This document shows positions 31,401 to 44,308 of a stretch of DNA of 64,000 bases, piece after piece. Made by a program: the position numbers and the translations under genes. Every line of letters begins with the position of its first letter. Position 1 is the stretch's first letter. The notes below the pieces were generated by a model that saw only the letters and a list, made by a program, of their open reading frames with translations, was not told where the DNA came from and ran no database searches. The DNA comes from Furcasterigmium furcatum (lineage: Eukaryota > Ascomycota > Sordariomycetes > Glomerellales > Plectosphaerellaceae): contig BCIA01000007.1 in the NCBI GenBank assembly GCA_001599815.1, forward strand, positions 1,302,001-1,366,000. The letters are read 5' to 3'.

Positions 31401-33945
31401 TGTGAGGAACCAAAGACAGACGCGCTTCTCTCGTGATATGTATGGGGGTTCAAATGGTTGAGAGGGCCGGCGCTCGAGTCGCTACGCCGCCTGGGCGCGG
31501 CATCCCAACTGTCGGCGCCGTCGTGACAGTCCCGTTTGGGCAACCTCTGGCGCAAGACGCAGCGTCGCGCGGGTTGAAAAGGACAGCATCTCTTGTTGGA
31601 ACGAATCACGGGCATCTCCTGGCACATTGAGTGTCAGGAGAGGCCGCTGGGCAACGGCAGCACGGGATGGAATGCCTCCAACCGTCGTGGTTGGGCGCCA
31701 CAAGAACGGAAGATCGGACTCCCCCATCGGTGGTAGGTACAGCAAGTAGGTACACGTATGTATTCCAATGGCTGATGACTGGTGTTTGTGATAGAGGCGG
31801 CAGTGTTGGCATGGGGGTGGTGAAGGGGGAGGGATGACAATGATGGCTCACATGTGATGGGGCTGGATGTGGTTGATGTTCTGGCCTCTGGAATCATCAT
31901 ACCTACCTAGGTATGGTCAGGTAGGTAAGAAGGTCCTGCCAGTTTCACAAGCCGAGCGGCTTCCCAGAGTTCGACAGGTAGCCGCCGTGGTTGACAGCTG
32001 AGGATGGAAGGAGGAACTCCTGGATGACCCCGAGAGCGGAAGGCGTGACACAGCTCCGAGTGTAGAAGGTGAGGCGTGCCTTCCTTCCCGGCCTGCTGGA
32101 TAAATTCAATCCCACGCCGCCCACCGCTGCTTGTACCTAATACACTGAGTCCTAGCGCCTCTGATTCGGCGCCGGAGCGGGCTTCGGGTTTCACGCCGCT
32201 CAGAGCCCTGCACGTTGGAAGGAGCCACTAAGGCTGGCCAAGACAAGCACACCTCGCTCATGGAAACATCTCCCGCCGAGAAGCGGCAATTCCGTCGCAA
32301 CCTGATTCAGCTTCTCGCCCAAGCCCAAGCACTGAATCATGTCCCTCGCCGCCTCGCGGCCAACCGCTCGCTCGTCGGCCTCAACACCTCAGTGCCCAAT
32401 GTCCTCCACGAGTAATTGCGTGGGTAATCTGCTGCACAGCCTGTCGCCACGTCGTCAGCTCCCGATCATTCCGCCAAGATGCCTTGACAGATATGGATCC
32501 CGATCTCTGGTCCGCTCTTCAGCACACGACGGGTGGCTGGGCCGAGCGTTTTAACCGTGGACAGCTCTTGGGACGGGACCTTCCAGAAGGCTACAGGGCC
32601 CACCGGCGGGCGCACGTCCTCACCTCAGCACAGCAAGCACGACATGGACAAGGTCCGGACACGACGCGCAGCAATCAGCTACTTGGATCGACCGCCTGCA
32701 TGCTATCCAGAGCACGCCCCGTCCGCCCGTCTCTGCGATAAGGAGCACCGATGTCCATATGTACTTATGTTCCGTCGGACTGATTGGTGACCCCCGTCGC
32801 TGAGACGAGACGCGCAAGTCTGTACCTGCTACATACCGGAACAAGATTTTGTCCTGTGAGCACCTGCGTGGAATGACACGCGCATCGAGGCAGAGCGGAG
32901 CGAGACGGGCAAAATGGCATCATCCAGCGAGCCCACTTCTTTTTTACGACAGTCGATCGGCCTGGATACAGGCTGAGCAGCTCCATCAACGTCGTCAGAC
33001 TGGGCCGGAAGCAACCCTCAGCCCACGGAATATTTGCCTGAAAGTGAATTGCGACAGAACGTGGACTGCAGCAGCCCTCAGAACGCATGCTCCAAACAAG
33101 CAAAAGGAAAATGGCCCAGAGAAAAGTTTCCTAGAGGCTGGAGGCGAGGAAAGAAAAAAGCTCGTCATATCGGGCTTATCTCCTAGCACCTTGGCCTAAT
33201 CAGTTCCACGAGTACGAAAGGCCGCCACAGCCCCCAGGAGCGCATCGCTGTTTCCGGCGTATCCTTGCTACCGAAACGGCACCCGGCCGGCCGCCCCCTG
33301 GTGTTGCTTCATCAACACCAAAGACGGATTCACGGGTGAAAGCCGCAGTGAAGAGGCAGTCAAAAAGATTCTCGGAATCCCTCCGTGGGCTTCCAGGGGG
33401 CCTGTCGGTGTTTGTTGCCCGTATCTGCCTCTTCTTTCATCCCAAACCAGGGTTTCTTTTGGGCCCGGAGACCCTCAGAAAGACACCCCCTTTTGCCTTG
33501 GTACCCGTGCAAGGTGTACACCCACCAGGCTTGACATTCCATCCCACCTCTCCCCCCCGGTTGCATCACACCCCCCTTGTCACCCATCCCACCTTCTCTG
33601 CACACCCCCCACCACCATGTCCGCCGATTGCGAATTCGATGTCAGGGACGACCCTGAGGAAAAGGAACGGCGCGATGGCCAGGCTCGCCCCACCAAAGTC
33701 GGCAAGAACGTGGGACAATGACCGCAGATGGACCAAGTTTGTCGTCGCCCGTTCTATGACCGGAGAAAATCCAGGTTAGCCGTAGAAGGAGAAGTAGGTA
33801 GCGTGGAAGCCGAATAAATAGTCCTGGCCCTCCAGACCTGCCCCATTGACGAGGTTTCGCTCCGTTCTGCGATCTCCCGTATACCCCTCCACCCTTTTTG
33901 GTGTTACCTTCCCTCAGCGCAGCGTGACACTGGCTCCCCATCATT
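28485..33945. other. Gene-poor 5.4 kb between creC and the arrestin gene
   Basis: No reading frame here shows protein-like composition, splice logic or a recognisable family on either strand. A short tandem CCTTTCGAGCAAG repeat occurs at about 29759-29792. The last 400 bp before the arrestin gene are C-rich on the plus strand, as expected for a fungal promoter. It may hold decayed sequence or non-coding transcripts. Confidence 0.5.
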
Positions 33946-36057
33946 ATGCCGTCCTTCAAACCATTCTCGCAGGTGACGGGCCGGAGCAACGTCTCCCTCT
34001 TCGAGATTCGGTAGGTCTCCTCTCCCCGTCCCCCTGCCTGCTGCTGCCCGCCATACCCGATCTCACGCTGACCTCGTCGGCGACAGTCTCGATAACGACT
34101 TTATCGTCTTCCGCGGTTCCGATCACGAATCTGCCGGCCAGACCCTCAGGGGCTCCGTCGTGTTATGCTTGTCCTCGCCCCTCAAGGTGGAAGACGTCCA
34201 TCTTAGGCTCACCGGCGAGCAGCGCTTCACGTAAGTGGCCGCAACTGTGCGATGTGCCCAGCAATCAAAATTCCTGACGGCTCCTGGCTGTACAAGAAGA
34301 GACGACAGCATCCACAGAATACTGACCCATCCCTCTAGTTGGGATGTTTCCAAAGCCGCAACCAGCGGTCTCACAAGCTCGAAGGTCGACAAGCATGTCG
34401 AGCTTCTCAGGCACCGATGGAAGCCCTTCGTCAAGGGAAACAACGGCGAGAAGATGGTGCTCGAGGCCGGCAACTACGAATGGCCATTTTCCATCGAACT
34501 GCCCGGCGACACCTGCGAGAGCATCGAAGGCATTCCTGAGGCGAGCATCATCTACAGGCTCAAGGCTACGATTGCGAGGGGCAAGTTATCCCACGACATT
34601 ACCTCCTATAAGCCTCTCCGCGTCGTCCGGACCCTCGATCCCTCCGCCCTCGAGTTCCTGCACGCCATGAGCGTCGAAAACATCTGGCCGAACAAAGTCG
34701 ATTATTCCATCATCATTCCCCAAAAGGCCGTCATCTTCGGATCTTCCATCCCCCTCGAGATGCGATTTACACCTCTCCTGAAGGGCCTCGAAATGGGCGA
34801 CATCACCGTCAAGCTGCTCGAGATCCGCGAGTGCATGACCATGGGCATGCCGACACGAGAGCATAAACAGGAGCGCGAGGTCTCCAACTGGTCCTTCGGA
34901 GTGTCGAGGGAGGAGCACTGGTCCGACATGATCGGCGAGACAGGCCAGGACGGCTGGACCGTGAATCAGAAGCTCGACCTGCCCAAGCGCCTGAAGCAGT
35001 GTGTTCAGGATGTCAACCATCACGGCATCAAGATCAGGCACAAGCTGAAGCTGGTCGTGGCTCTTAAGAACCCCGACGGCCACGTTAGCGAGGTGAGTTT
35101 GTTTCCCTGCCCTCCCTTTGAGGAGGTGCCCCGTGTCTGGCAATCACTAACAACCCCGATCAACAGCTGCGCGCAACTCTGCCGGTCTCCATCTTCATCT
35201 CGCCGAACATGCCCATCGATGAGAGCGGAAACATCGTCGAGAGCGCGACTGCTTCGGGCGCATCCCCGGCTGATGCAACCACAATCGCGCCACCAGGCTA
35301 CGGCGAGCACGTCCTGGACCAACTCTTTGAGGATGTCGATAACAGCGGCTTCCAAACGCCCGGCATCGTTTCCGGCATGAACAGTCCCTTCTACGCGCAG
35401 TCTCGCGCTGGTTCGACAGAGAACCTCGCAGCCCTCGGCATGACAAGCGCAACCACTGGCGTTCCCCCCGCCGCTCTGTCCTCGCGCCTCGCGAACGTTT
35501 CGCTCGACTCAGCGGACCGCCTCTCCACTGCTCTCCACGGCGACTCCAATCCCCCGACGAGCCACCCATCTCAACCCGCCTCAACCCCGCTCACGCGCCA
35601 GAACTCGGCGGAGGAGGGCCGCGCCTCCGACTCAACGACGCCGAACCATCCGCATCACCAGAGTCTTCGCTCCGGCCGCGTTTCTCCCGAGCACGTCGAA
35701 TCCATCGACCTCGCCGCTCTCAGCAAGGTCCCATCCTACTCGACGGCGATCCGCACTCCAGCTCGGTCGCGGTCTCATACGAACGAGGCCCTTCCCGATT
35801 ACCGTGCTGCCATGTCCGCTCCAACGACACCCCTCATTAGCGAAAGCACCACCGTCGACCCCCTCAGCGTGATCCACGAGGGTCAGGTACAGGAGGCGCG
35901 CCAGCCGAGGACGGTCCCCAGCTCCCCGTCTGGAAGCCCCCCGCGCACTTTCAGCGGTCTTGCTCGCTCCCCCCGCACCGGAGGCGTATTGCAACAGATG
36001 CAAGGCCAAGATGAGCGGCGCCTCCATCTCATCCAAGCCCGCGATCGGATTTACTAG
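33946..36057 (+). CDS. creD: Arrestin-related ubiquitin-ligase adaptor, CreD/Rod1 type
   Basis: Four exons, 33946-34010, 34087-34230, 34339-35092 and 35167-36057; phases sum to 617 aa. It starts MPSFKPFSQVTGRSNVSLFE. The N-terminal arrestin fold includes FIVFRGSDHESAGQTLRGSV and the C-terminal arrestin fold includes KVDYSIIIPQKAVIFGSSIP. The second half of the protein is a Ser/Thr/Pro-rich disordered tail. PPGY in APPGYGEHVLD is a PPxY motif for WW domains of Rsp5/HulA ligases, and LPDY further on is a second possible PY motif. CreD in Aspergillus acts with HulA in ubiquitination linked to carbon catabolite repression and transporter turnover. It lies on the same strand as creC, 5.4 kb away. 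Confidence 0.88.
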
Positions 36058-37922
36058 GCACGAATACCCCGCCCAACATCGGCCTCTGGGTCGCGGCGTG
36101 CCGGCACACAGGACGGCACGCAGGAGGTCCCTCAAGGGGGCAACGAGCGATCCCCCTATTTCTCTCACCCACCATGGATTTTCAAAAGTATTATACGACA
36201 GAGGTCTTCTGAACTTTTATGGCTTTCAGTACACACACAGCATCGGCATGGCATGGCATGGCATTGGCATGATACGGCGTTTCTGGCGGTCTTTTTTTTT
36301 TCTTTTATCTTTACTACTTGATCGGATACCTATCCCTGCGTCGCCGCGGATGCGGCCGCAGGACGGCAGAGAGAGTTCGCAGCAGGTGATACTGCTGGCG
36401 ACTTTCTTCTCACTCATCTCACATTTTGTTTCGGCCATGCACATTCTCTCTTTTCAATAGAAGACACGGGCCGTAAGGCAGTCGTTCCCCTCTCGCAGGT
36501 TTACTCTGGGTTGGCTCACTTTGGCTTGGATATGATGGACCTGTATGACACATTCGATGGCTCTTGACGAGCTGATGGGCAATGAATATATTTCTCATAC
36601 TCACACACATGAAAGGGATTGTCTAAACATGCCTTTGTTTCTAGATGGTGATCTTTGTCTGGTTGTGAAACCAATCCTCGGGTCCCTGGGTGTCATCAAC
36701 TTCAGGTGGCGGAATATGTTCGCCATGGAGGGATGACACGGGCTGCTTAAAGTCGTCGCTCTGATCGATGGGAATGCAACAGATGCGCAGGCGAGAGTCT
36801 CTGGCTCCTCGGAGAACACAGAGGGACGGATGAGTGTTGGCGGTCCGGGCAGGCAGCAGATCGCCTTCGGTCGTGGACAGCCTCCCGAGGGAACCCTAGG
36901 GTCCGAGAATTTTCGGTCTCCAGCGGCACAGTTCCTGAGGATGGACTGACTTGGTCTTTGGGACATGGAGCTAGCTACCTAGTATGACGAGAAGCCTGGC
37001 GGAGGCCTGGCACGACCTACTAGCAAAAACTAAGGAAGTAAAGCATGATCATCTCAGGCGAATCTGGGCAGAATTTGAGGAGAGGTTCAGAAAGACAGTA
37101 GGAGCACCGAAGGGAGGTTGGCAGCTCTCGTGGTTTGCGGCATGAGGATGGCTAACATGGAATCTGGAGGGTCCAGACCACCATCAGCAGCACCTTAAGG
37201 TATCTTAACCCGGATTTCCAGACGGGAGGGAAAGAAGAAAGGACCCCTCGCTTCCATGTCCCCGACGGCGATAGAAACAGTGACGTCATGTGCATATCAA
37301 GTCTGCCGGTGTCCAACGACGGGCTAGTCTAGCGTGTTTGCAAGATTCCGTGGCGCCAGTCGACTACCGATGATAGCGCTGTAGGTTTCAGGGTGTGCAA
37401 CGGTCGTCTGAGCAGTCCACGGGACCGGTGACCTGATTGGGGGGGATGAGACATCTGTTGAGGGGTGCGATGGACTGAGGCCGCGGTTTGAGAGCAGAGG
37501 TGGAAGATGCGACGAAGAATTCAGGACTTGAGGCCGTCGTGGTGGTGACAGTGGTGACATCCAAAGCAGAAGAACCAAATCGGACCAAGGCTTTTACAGG
37601 GTCCTTGCTCTGTGGAGTTCCCGCCGGAGATCGACCCGCCTGCTGCGCATGCCCCACTCTCAGGTGGGAGTGATGCTCAAAAGGGGTGGGGAGCGTCATT
37701 GGGAAATTGAGCTCCCTCGCGACATCCCTGCCAGACTCGCTCCCAGACTCGGGCTCGCTCTTAAACGCGGGACTGTCCACCCCTCTTCGTCTTGGACCCT
37801 GATTCTCCCTCCCGGCCATCCCGAATCGCGCTTTCTCAGTTTGCTTAAATCCCAACATAGACGGCGTTCTGCGCAGAGTCCCTCCCCTCTCGATACCCAA
37901 CACATCTCCGACCACGACCAAG
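36058..37922. other. Intergenic, 1.9 kb
   Basis: 3' flank of the arrestin gene and promoter of the BAR/PH gene. A short GGCATGGCATGGCATG run occurs near 36247 and T-runs near 36290. No gene supported. Confidence 0.45.
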
Positions 37923-39437
37923 ATGAGCGTCACCTCTCCCACCACCGAGCTCCCTTCAAGGGCGGCCACCATGATGACCACCTCGAGCCTCACCAGCGAT
38001 GGTGGCGTGACTGAGATCGACCCTTCCAGCGTACGGCCTACCTTGCCCCCCAGTGGACTGTTGTTATGTATGCGTGCGCCAAGCTAACATCCTCCCTCCC
38101 AGACTGCCGGTCTCCTCGCCGAGCGCCTCCAGGCATGGAAGCACGCCGTCGGCTACCTCGAAGACTACATGGGCGCCATGGAGAAGATTCACAAGGCCCA
38201 GGCCAAGGAATATGAGCGCGCACTGAAAGTCATCTCCCACCCTCTCAAGGAGGGCCACCACTTCGACCAGAGCCTCGGAGGCATCGCCGGCTACTTCGAG
38301 AACATGCGCTCCAACACCCAGGCCCTCATCAACACCAACATCGAGACCGAGAAGAGCATCAAGGGCTCCGTCCTCCCCGTACTCGACCGTCTGCACAAGG
38401 AGATCAAGGCCAAGAGCAAGGAGCTCTCCGGAGGCGTCGAGAAGTCGGCAAAGGAGGTCGACAAGGCCCGCAACAACACCCAGAAGCACATCGAGTTGCT
38501 CGGCCAGCACACCGCCTCCTTCGAGTCCACCGGCGGCAGGCTCGCCGGCGCCGATGATCCTTACGTCCTCAACCGTGGCGTCATCCACCGCCTTCACAAG
38601 CAGGTCCTCGAGGAGAACAACAACCGCAACGACCTCATCGCCGTCCAGACCAACTTCCAGTCCTTCGAGGCCCACGTCATCGACGTCATCCAGCAAGCCA
38701 TGGAGGCCTTCACGCAGCTGGCTGGCGGCCAGGGCGAGAAGACCCGCGCTCTGCACAACGACATGCTCCAGGCCATCCAGCGCGTCCCTCCCGAGTTCGA
38801 GTGGAACGGCTTCACCCAGCGCTCCGCCGACCGCCTCATCAACCCCAACGAATCTCCCAGGGCTGTCGACGACATCATCTTCCCCAACATGAACCATCCA
38901 TCCACCAAGGCCTTGATCGAGGGCTCCCTGGAGCGCAAGTCGCGCAACAAGCTGTCCTGGGGCTACTCGACCGGATACTACGTCGTCACCCCCTCCAAGT
39001 TCCTCCACGAGTTCAAGGACTCCGACAACGCCCGTAACGACCCCAAGCCCGAGCTTTCCATCTACCTACCCGAGGCCGTCATCGGCACTCCTTCTGGGGA
39101 CAGGTTCAATGTCAAGGGCAAGGACAAGGCCAAGTCGATGAGCGCGAAGCTGACCGGCTCTGCTGAGCTGTCCTTCAAGGCGCACACCCCTGCCGATGCT
39201 CAGAAGTGGTTCCAGATCATCAGTGGCGTCGCTGGTGCTACCGGCCCGGCCTCTGAGACGTCCGCACCTGCTTCTCCCGTCGTTGAGCAGGGCGGGAAGT
39301 TCTCGACTCCCACGTCGCCCGTATCGCCCGCCGGGACGCCCCCTGCGCTTGGCGATCACAAGGCACAGGAGGCCGGCCTCATAGGCGACACACCTGCGGC
39401 CCCTGCTGCGGCATCTCCCACTGATGTCAAGCAATGA
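37923..39437 (+). CDS. SLM1/2-type F-BAR and PH domain protein (eisosome/TORC2 effector)
   Basis: Two exons, 37923-38030 and 38103-39437 (72-bp intron, phase 0), 480 aa. After a Ser/Thr-rich start, LLAERLQAWKHAVGYLEDYM opens a long BAR-type coiled coil (about residues 37-280) with many Lys and Glu. A PH domain follows (about 300-405): IEGSLERKSRNKLSWGYSTG, YYVVTPSKFLHEF, and the closing helix DAQKWFQIISGVAG. The tail is Ala/Pro/Ser-rich. Yeast Slm1 and Slm2 bind PI(4,5)P2 at eisosomes and transmit membrane stress to TORC2 and calcineurin. The domain order and length fit this family well. Confidence 0.88.
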
Positions 39438-40636
39438 CCTTGATCATTGACAGGAAGCGATTCATCCATCTCCCAGGGCAAAAGTGAGGCGGGCCGGGCC
39501 GGGCCCGGCTCGGCTCGCTACGTCACTACTTAATATGAGGGTGCCTTTCAGCTCAACCCCAAAATGAGGCTGGCTTATTTGGCCGCTCCGAGCACACTGT
39601 TCTTCTCAGTTGCGGGAGGTTGTGAGGATGCATGGCCAAAGGTTCAGCATTTCTCTTCCATGTTTGTTTGTCGACGATGTATAGCAACAAAACGGCGAGT
39701 TCGGCTTCTTGCCAGTAATGTCTAAGCAGAAATAATACCATATTTACGACCGATTGGGTTTCTTGCGCCGGCTTCCCCGGAAGAGGCGATGTCTTCCATT
39801 GCATATCAAGGCGAACGTCAAGCTAAGTGCCGACAGCACATGTCGAATTTTCTCCGAACCAGGTCGAGCCGGGCGTCGCTGACCTGGAGTATGGTAACAC
39901 TCAGGTAAGGCAACCAGCCTAGTGGCGTTGCGGACGATGGGCGAGGGGGTCTCGCTACTGGACTAGAGCCTTTTCTTTTTCACCGATGGCTGACCGAGGT
40001 GCGCTTGGCAGGTATGAGAAGACACGGACGGGCGGCATCAAGGCAGACAGCTCGTTTGTGTGGTTGAGCGGCTCAACGGGACAACCTCGACGCCCATCTG
40101 CACTGTCGATTTAAGGCTTCGACCTCGAGTAATGAATCCATCCCCCGGGGCCCTCAAGGCAGGATCTGCCGCCAATCTTTGAGAATCTGGCGTTACAAGG
40201 GACGTCGTGCTGCGATGGATTTTGCCAAGGACATTGGTCATCGCTGGCCACACCGAAGAGCGACCGTGGTTGAACCCCGTGGCACAATAAGAGAGCCGAC
40301 GCCTACCAACGCAAGAACCACCACTTGGGACTCTCAGAATGTGAGGGCCGTTTAGTCCGCCTCACTGGTTGCCTTAAATGCAGAGACATGGGGCCCCAAG
40401 CCGACACACAGCCTCAATCCGAGAGCCTCGTCCGCGGGTCCTGGGCGAGCGGAGATCAGGCTGCGGGAGAGCCGTCGAGATGATAACGAGACCTGTCCGC
40501 TAATCTGTTTCTGGAACTTACTCCTCCTCTCAGCTCAATCATCCGATATCTTTGTCTTTGAGAGACCTGGTAGCCCGAGTTATTGTCCCCTTCCCAATCG
40601 GCGGTCGTTTGCTGCCTCCCCGGCGGCGGTGCCAAC
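39438..40636. other. Intergenic, 1.2 kb
   Basis: Contains a GC-rich GGGCCGGGCCGGGCCC run near 39495 and the promoter of the Clr5-ankyrin gene. No gene supported. Confidence 0.4.
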
Positions 40637-42545
40637 ATGCGCCGGCCATGGGAGAAACACAAGGCGGAGATGGTCAGGCTCTACATCGACGAGAGCAAGA
40701 AGCTGGACGACGTGATGTCTATTATGCAGGAGATGTTCAACTTTAAGGCTTCGTGAGTTTAGAGGGATACATACTTGTGACGATTCAATCCACTGACCTT
40801 GTCGACAGAAAGCGGGCATATCGGTTCCATTTCGACCATTGGGGTATCGAGAAGTATAACTGCAAGAAGAGGAACGAGCGGAAGATCCGGCGGAAGCAGC
40901 CTCTTCCTAGCCCTCCCCTGACATCTTCCCCTTCGCAATCCTCTTCCATGACCACCAGCCGAGGCTCGAGACAGGGGTATGCGAACGAGACATTCGACTT
41001 CTCCCAGCACAGCCAAGACTACTTCCACGATAGCTTTGCTATCCAGTCCCTCCCGCAGAACACGGGGCTGGCATTCCCTGAGTTTGTCTCCTCCGTCTGT
41101 CTACCTTTGAGATTGGGTCTCTGACTCCGAAACCACTCAGCATGTCCTATTCCCCTGTTCTTAACGATGCTCCCACGCAAACCATGCCCGGACTTTCGAC
41201 TATAACCTTGGGGCATCGGCCGCCTCCTACACCGGAGCCCGAAGGGGCCCCTCAGCTTGAACAGATAATCACAAACCGCGGGATGCTACCCCTGGGACCC
41301 AAAGGCCCCTTGGCAACCCCTCACTACTCTCTTCTCCCCGAAGCCATACGCCGCCAGGACCCTCAGCAGGTGCGAGAGCTCGTTCACTATGGCGTGCGGC
41401 TGGACGTCGCCGACGACCATGGATCTTACCCCCTCCACAACGCCGTTACGCTCTCCGAGCCCCGGATCACTCGCATTCTCCTGGATGCTGGTGCCGACCC
41501 AAACGCCCCAGACCGCCACGGACGCACTCCCCTGTTCCTGGCCACGATCAGTTCCCTCAAGATGCTCCTAGAACGTGAATACCCTCCCAATCTCTGCCAC
41601 AGGGACGACTTTGGCGAGACCGTCCTTCACTCGCTTCTCCAGGACCAGTTCTGGTACACGGATCCGTTCCGGAGAGAGGCCGTGAAGTGCCTCCTGGGCC
41701 ACTTGAGAGACCCTGCAGCAGCCGTCCTCAACACGCCCAACTCTCGAGGACTGACACCTTTCCACGTGGCCGTGAGCTGCAGCGGCGCCGGCTTCACCCC
41801 TGCGCTGATTGAGCCCCTGGCCTGGATGCTCGCCCGGAACCCGGACGTGAGGATCCCGATCCCGGGGAGCAATCTGCCACTCTGCGTGCTCGTCGAGAAG
41901 CTCCAGGCCTTCCGCGAGGTCCAGCCCGGCTCCAAGGACCCGATGGGCCCTGGCGAGTGGGAGGCCCTGCATGCCCTCCTCCTCCGGTTCCTGGACCTCT
42001 CGCCCCCGAGGATGTATCCGGCCCGCGTGCTGCGTGCCCTCCTCTCCCCGGGCCTCCTGTTCCTCTCTGTTAGTCGCTTGTGGGAGTTCGTGCAGAGGTT
42101 GTTCCGCCAGGGCATTGCTGATGTTTCGTCGCCGGATGAGCAGGGCCGCACGGCGCTGCTGGATGTTTTGGGGGTTGGGCATGCTGCTGTCGCTGCGCAG
42201 GGGGCGGTGGTAGAGGAGCGGGTGACGACTTTGGTGAAGGGGTTGTTTGCGGGGACGAGCGGGCATGCGTTGGGCTTGAGAGACAGGCAGGGACGGGTTG
42301 CTTGGGACGTTTACGCTAGCAGATGGAGCGGGCATAGAGAGGTATTGGGCATGCTTGCGGCGAAGAGAGCCGAGGTCGGGGCAGACACGAGGGAGTGGGA
42401 GGATATATGGGGAGGGGAGATGAAGGTCTCGAGGGTCGTGGGATGGGGAGGGGGAGGGCGGCCTCGGATGTCATGCGTGTTGGACTGGTCTGATCAGGGG
42501 CTGCTGGCGGACAACAACAAGTCCACTGTGAAGCAGGAGTTTTGA
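40637..42545 (+). CDS. Clr5-domain and ankyrin-repeat protein
   Basis: Three exons, 40637-40752, 40809-41081 and 41141-42545; phases sum to 597 aa. It starts MRRPWEKHKAEMVRLYIDES, continuing through KRAYRFHFDHWGIEKYNCKK, the N-terminal Clr5 domain of filamentous fungi (a helical, probably DNA-binding module named after fission yeast Clr5). After a Ser/Pro linker, ankyrin repeats begin near residue 200: VRELVHYGVRLDVADDHGSY, PLHNAV, ITRILLDAGADPNAPDRHGR, TPLFLAT, and more divergent repeats to about 510. No membrane segment. Probably a nuclear regulatory or scaffold protein; the target is unknown. The second intron uses a GTTTGT donor. Confidence 0.8.
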
Positions 42546-43178
42546 CGACAACAGGCAGTGTTTTTCAGCACGGGGAGTACCGGACCCGTTTTCAGGGCAC
42601 GACACGACTGACGACTGATGATGCGGGCAGCGGTCATGCTGTGCCTGGATTTTCTTGGATATATGGGTTTTATTATTACAGATACGACGCGGGGAACAGT
42701 ACGCCAGCTTCAATCTTGTGGATAGGATATATCAGGGCTGTATTTCACCTTGGGATGGATTCAATGAGACTTGTTTTCAATACCGAGACTCTTCTTTCTT
42801 GGAAGAGCATTTTGACGTGCATGACTGACATATCGTCCCGGCCTATGCCTCATTCTGAACCAGGAAGCTGGAAGCTACTCTTTGGCGGCTCGTGAAAGAC
42901 GTCTGGTGCAGCCTTGAGCATTGTCGAAGGGCAAATTCACTATTACCATAAAGTAAGGTACACATCACTCCCTGAGGCTTTCATGGTTGCTGAGTCGCAA
43001 GCTGCGGTGCTTGGGTCCTGGAGTGTGTCGTTCCCTGTTGCCCAGCCGAGTTCTGCGACTTGACATCTTCACCTCCCTCGTCGTCGCGAACCGTCCACAC
43101 CACCCCAACTCCCCTCTTCGCTTTTAAAACGACCTGTTCGGCCTTTTCGACTCCCACTCCGTCCACCCAGAGCCCACG
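42546..43178. other. Intergenic, 633 bp
   Basis: 3' flank of the Clr5-ankyrin gene and likely promoter of the next small gene. Nothing else seen. Confidence 0.4.
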
Positions 43179-43910
43179 ATGCAAATCAAGTGGCGCTTCG
43201 AAGACCTGACCGCCGCGGAAAGGCGGATATGCGATGATCTGATCGATGAGCTCAGCGTCGTGTTCGGCCAGGACTGGATGACACTTGACAGAACGCGACC
43301 TCCCTTCTGGGAGCGGGTGTTCTCGTACTGGAATACGGCCATGTACATCGAGAAACCTCGCGCCTCGCCCTGGCCCAGGCGCGTGGCTAGGCTTCTGGCG
43401 AAAGTCGGCACCCTCAAGGTAGACTGCCCGACGCCTGTCAACAAGACGGAGAATACGATGGAACCCTCCACCACCCCACCGGAACGCCGAGCCGGAGCGC
43501 CTGTTTACATGATTCCGATTCTCGATCCTGATACTGCCCAGTTCACCCTCGTCATGCTCGATGGGAAATGCCGCCGAATTCCTGCGCACAATTACCGGTT
43601 CGACGCCTACATGAGTCCCGCTCAGGCCACTGTGTTGGCTACTTCGGCTTGGAACGATCATGAGATGGAGCGGATCGGCGAATTCAACTGGGAGCGGGCT
43701 CTGTACTGGGCAAGGAGACGCCTGGTGCGCAGGTTGGCTAGGTAGGAGGTGGAACGCGGCCTGTACGACGCAGACTTGCTCCCCACGGTCGCTCAGGGTG
43801 AGGCAGAAGATTTCTCTGTCTTGCTCCAGTATCGTCCCGTCGAGTGGGAATCGATGACTGAGATCGCGGTGGCCATTGCAGCTCTCATGGCCGAACTTGA
43901 TGGTCACTGA
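43179..43910 (+). CDS. Hypothetical protein with an in-frame TAG (188 aa, or 243 codons through the stop)
   Basis: ATG at 43179 (MQIKWRFEDLTAAERRICDD); stop TAG at 43743-43745 after RRRLVRRLAR. The same frame continues for another 54 codons with protein-like composition (GLYDADLLPTVAQGEAEDFS, VLLQYRPVEWESM) and ends TGA at 43908-43910. Either the TAG is a recent nonsense mutation, it is read through, or an unrecognised intron starting at GTAGGA (43742) removes it. The protein is basic with several Trp and no recognised domain. A long frame also exists on the opposite strand but has weaker composition. Family not recognised. Confidence 0.5.
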
Positions 43911-44308
43911 GCGAAGACGGGCCGGCATGGTCTCGGCAGCATATCAACGGGACAGCAGAGCAGGATACGATATCGGGCTTGGATGGAACTGGGTCAAGGA
44001 TTCAGTTGACAGAACTGGGAGCACGCCCATCAGCCTTCATCAAGTTGGGCCCGAATGACAATCAACAGTCTGCAGGTGGTTCGCGATGTCTCCAGCCTCG
44101 GAGAATTGAAATGGAATCTTCTTCGCACAATGGTATTGATGAGCTCTTGTGATGTATTAACATAGATCGTTCATTTCGAGCTGATCGATCCCTCGACAAG
44201 CTGCAAGTTCTTTGGGACTACAGTGTCTGGATTATCGAGGTGGATGTTCAAGGTGCGTGATGCGGACTGCCTTCAGTCACTGAATCTATCAGCCGAGTCC
44301 CAGCCAGC
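43911..44308. other. Intergenic, about 400 bp
   Basis: Convergent 3' flanks of the hypothetical gene and the aldolase gene. Nothing recognised. Confidence 0.4.

Noticed and set aside
38064..39008. 314-residue minus-strand open frame over the BAR/PH gene
   Set aside because: Antisense shadow; Leu/Val/Asp-Gly bias and no recognisable motif.
42981..43928. 315-residue minus-strand open frame opposite the small hypothetical gene
   Set aside because: Longer than the plus-strand frame, but it lacks a good start context and its composition is Pro/Arg/His-rich; the plus strand reads better. Not fully excluded.
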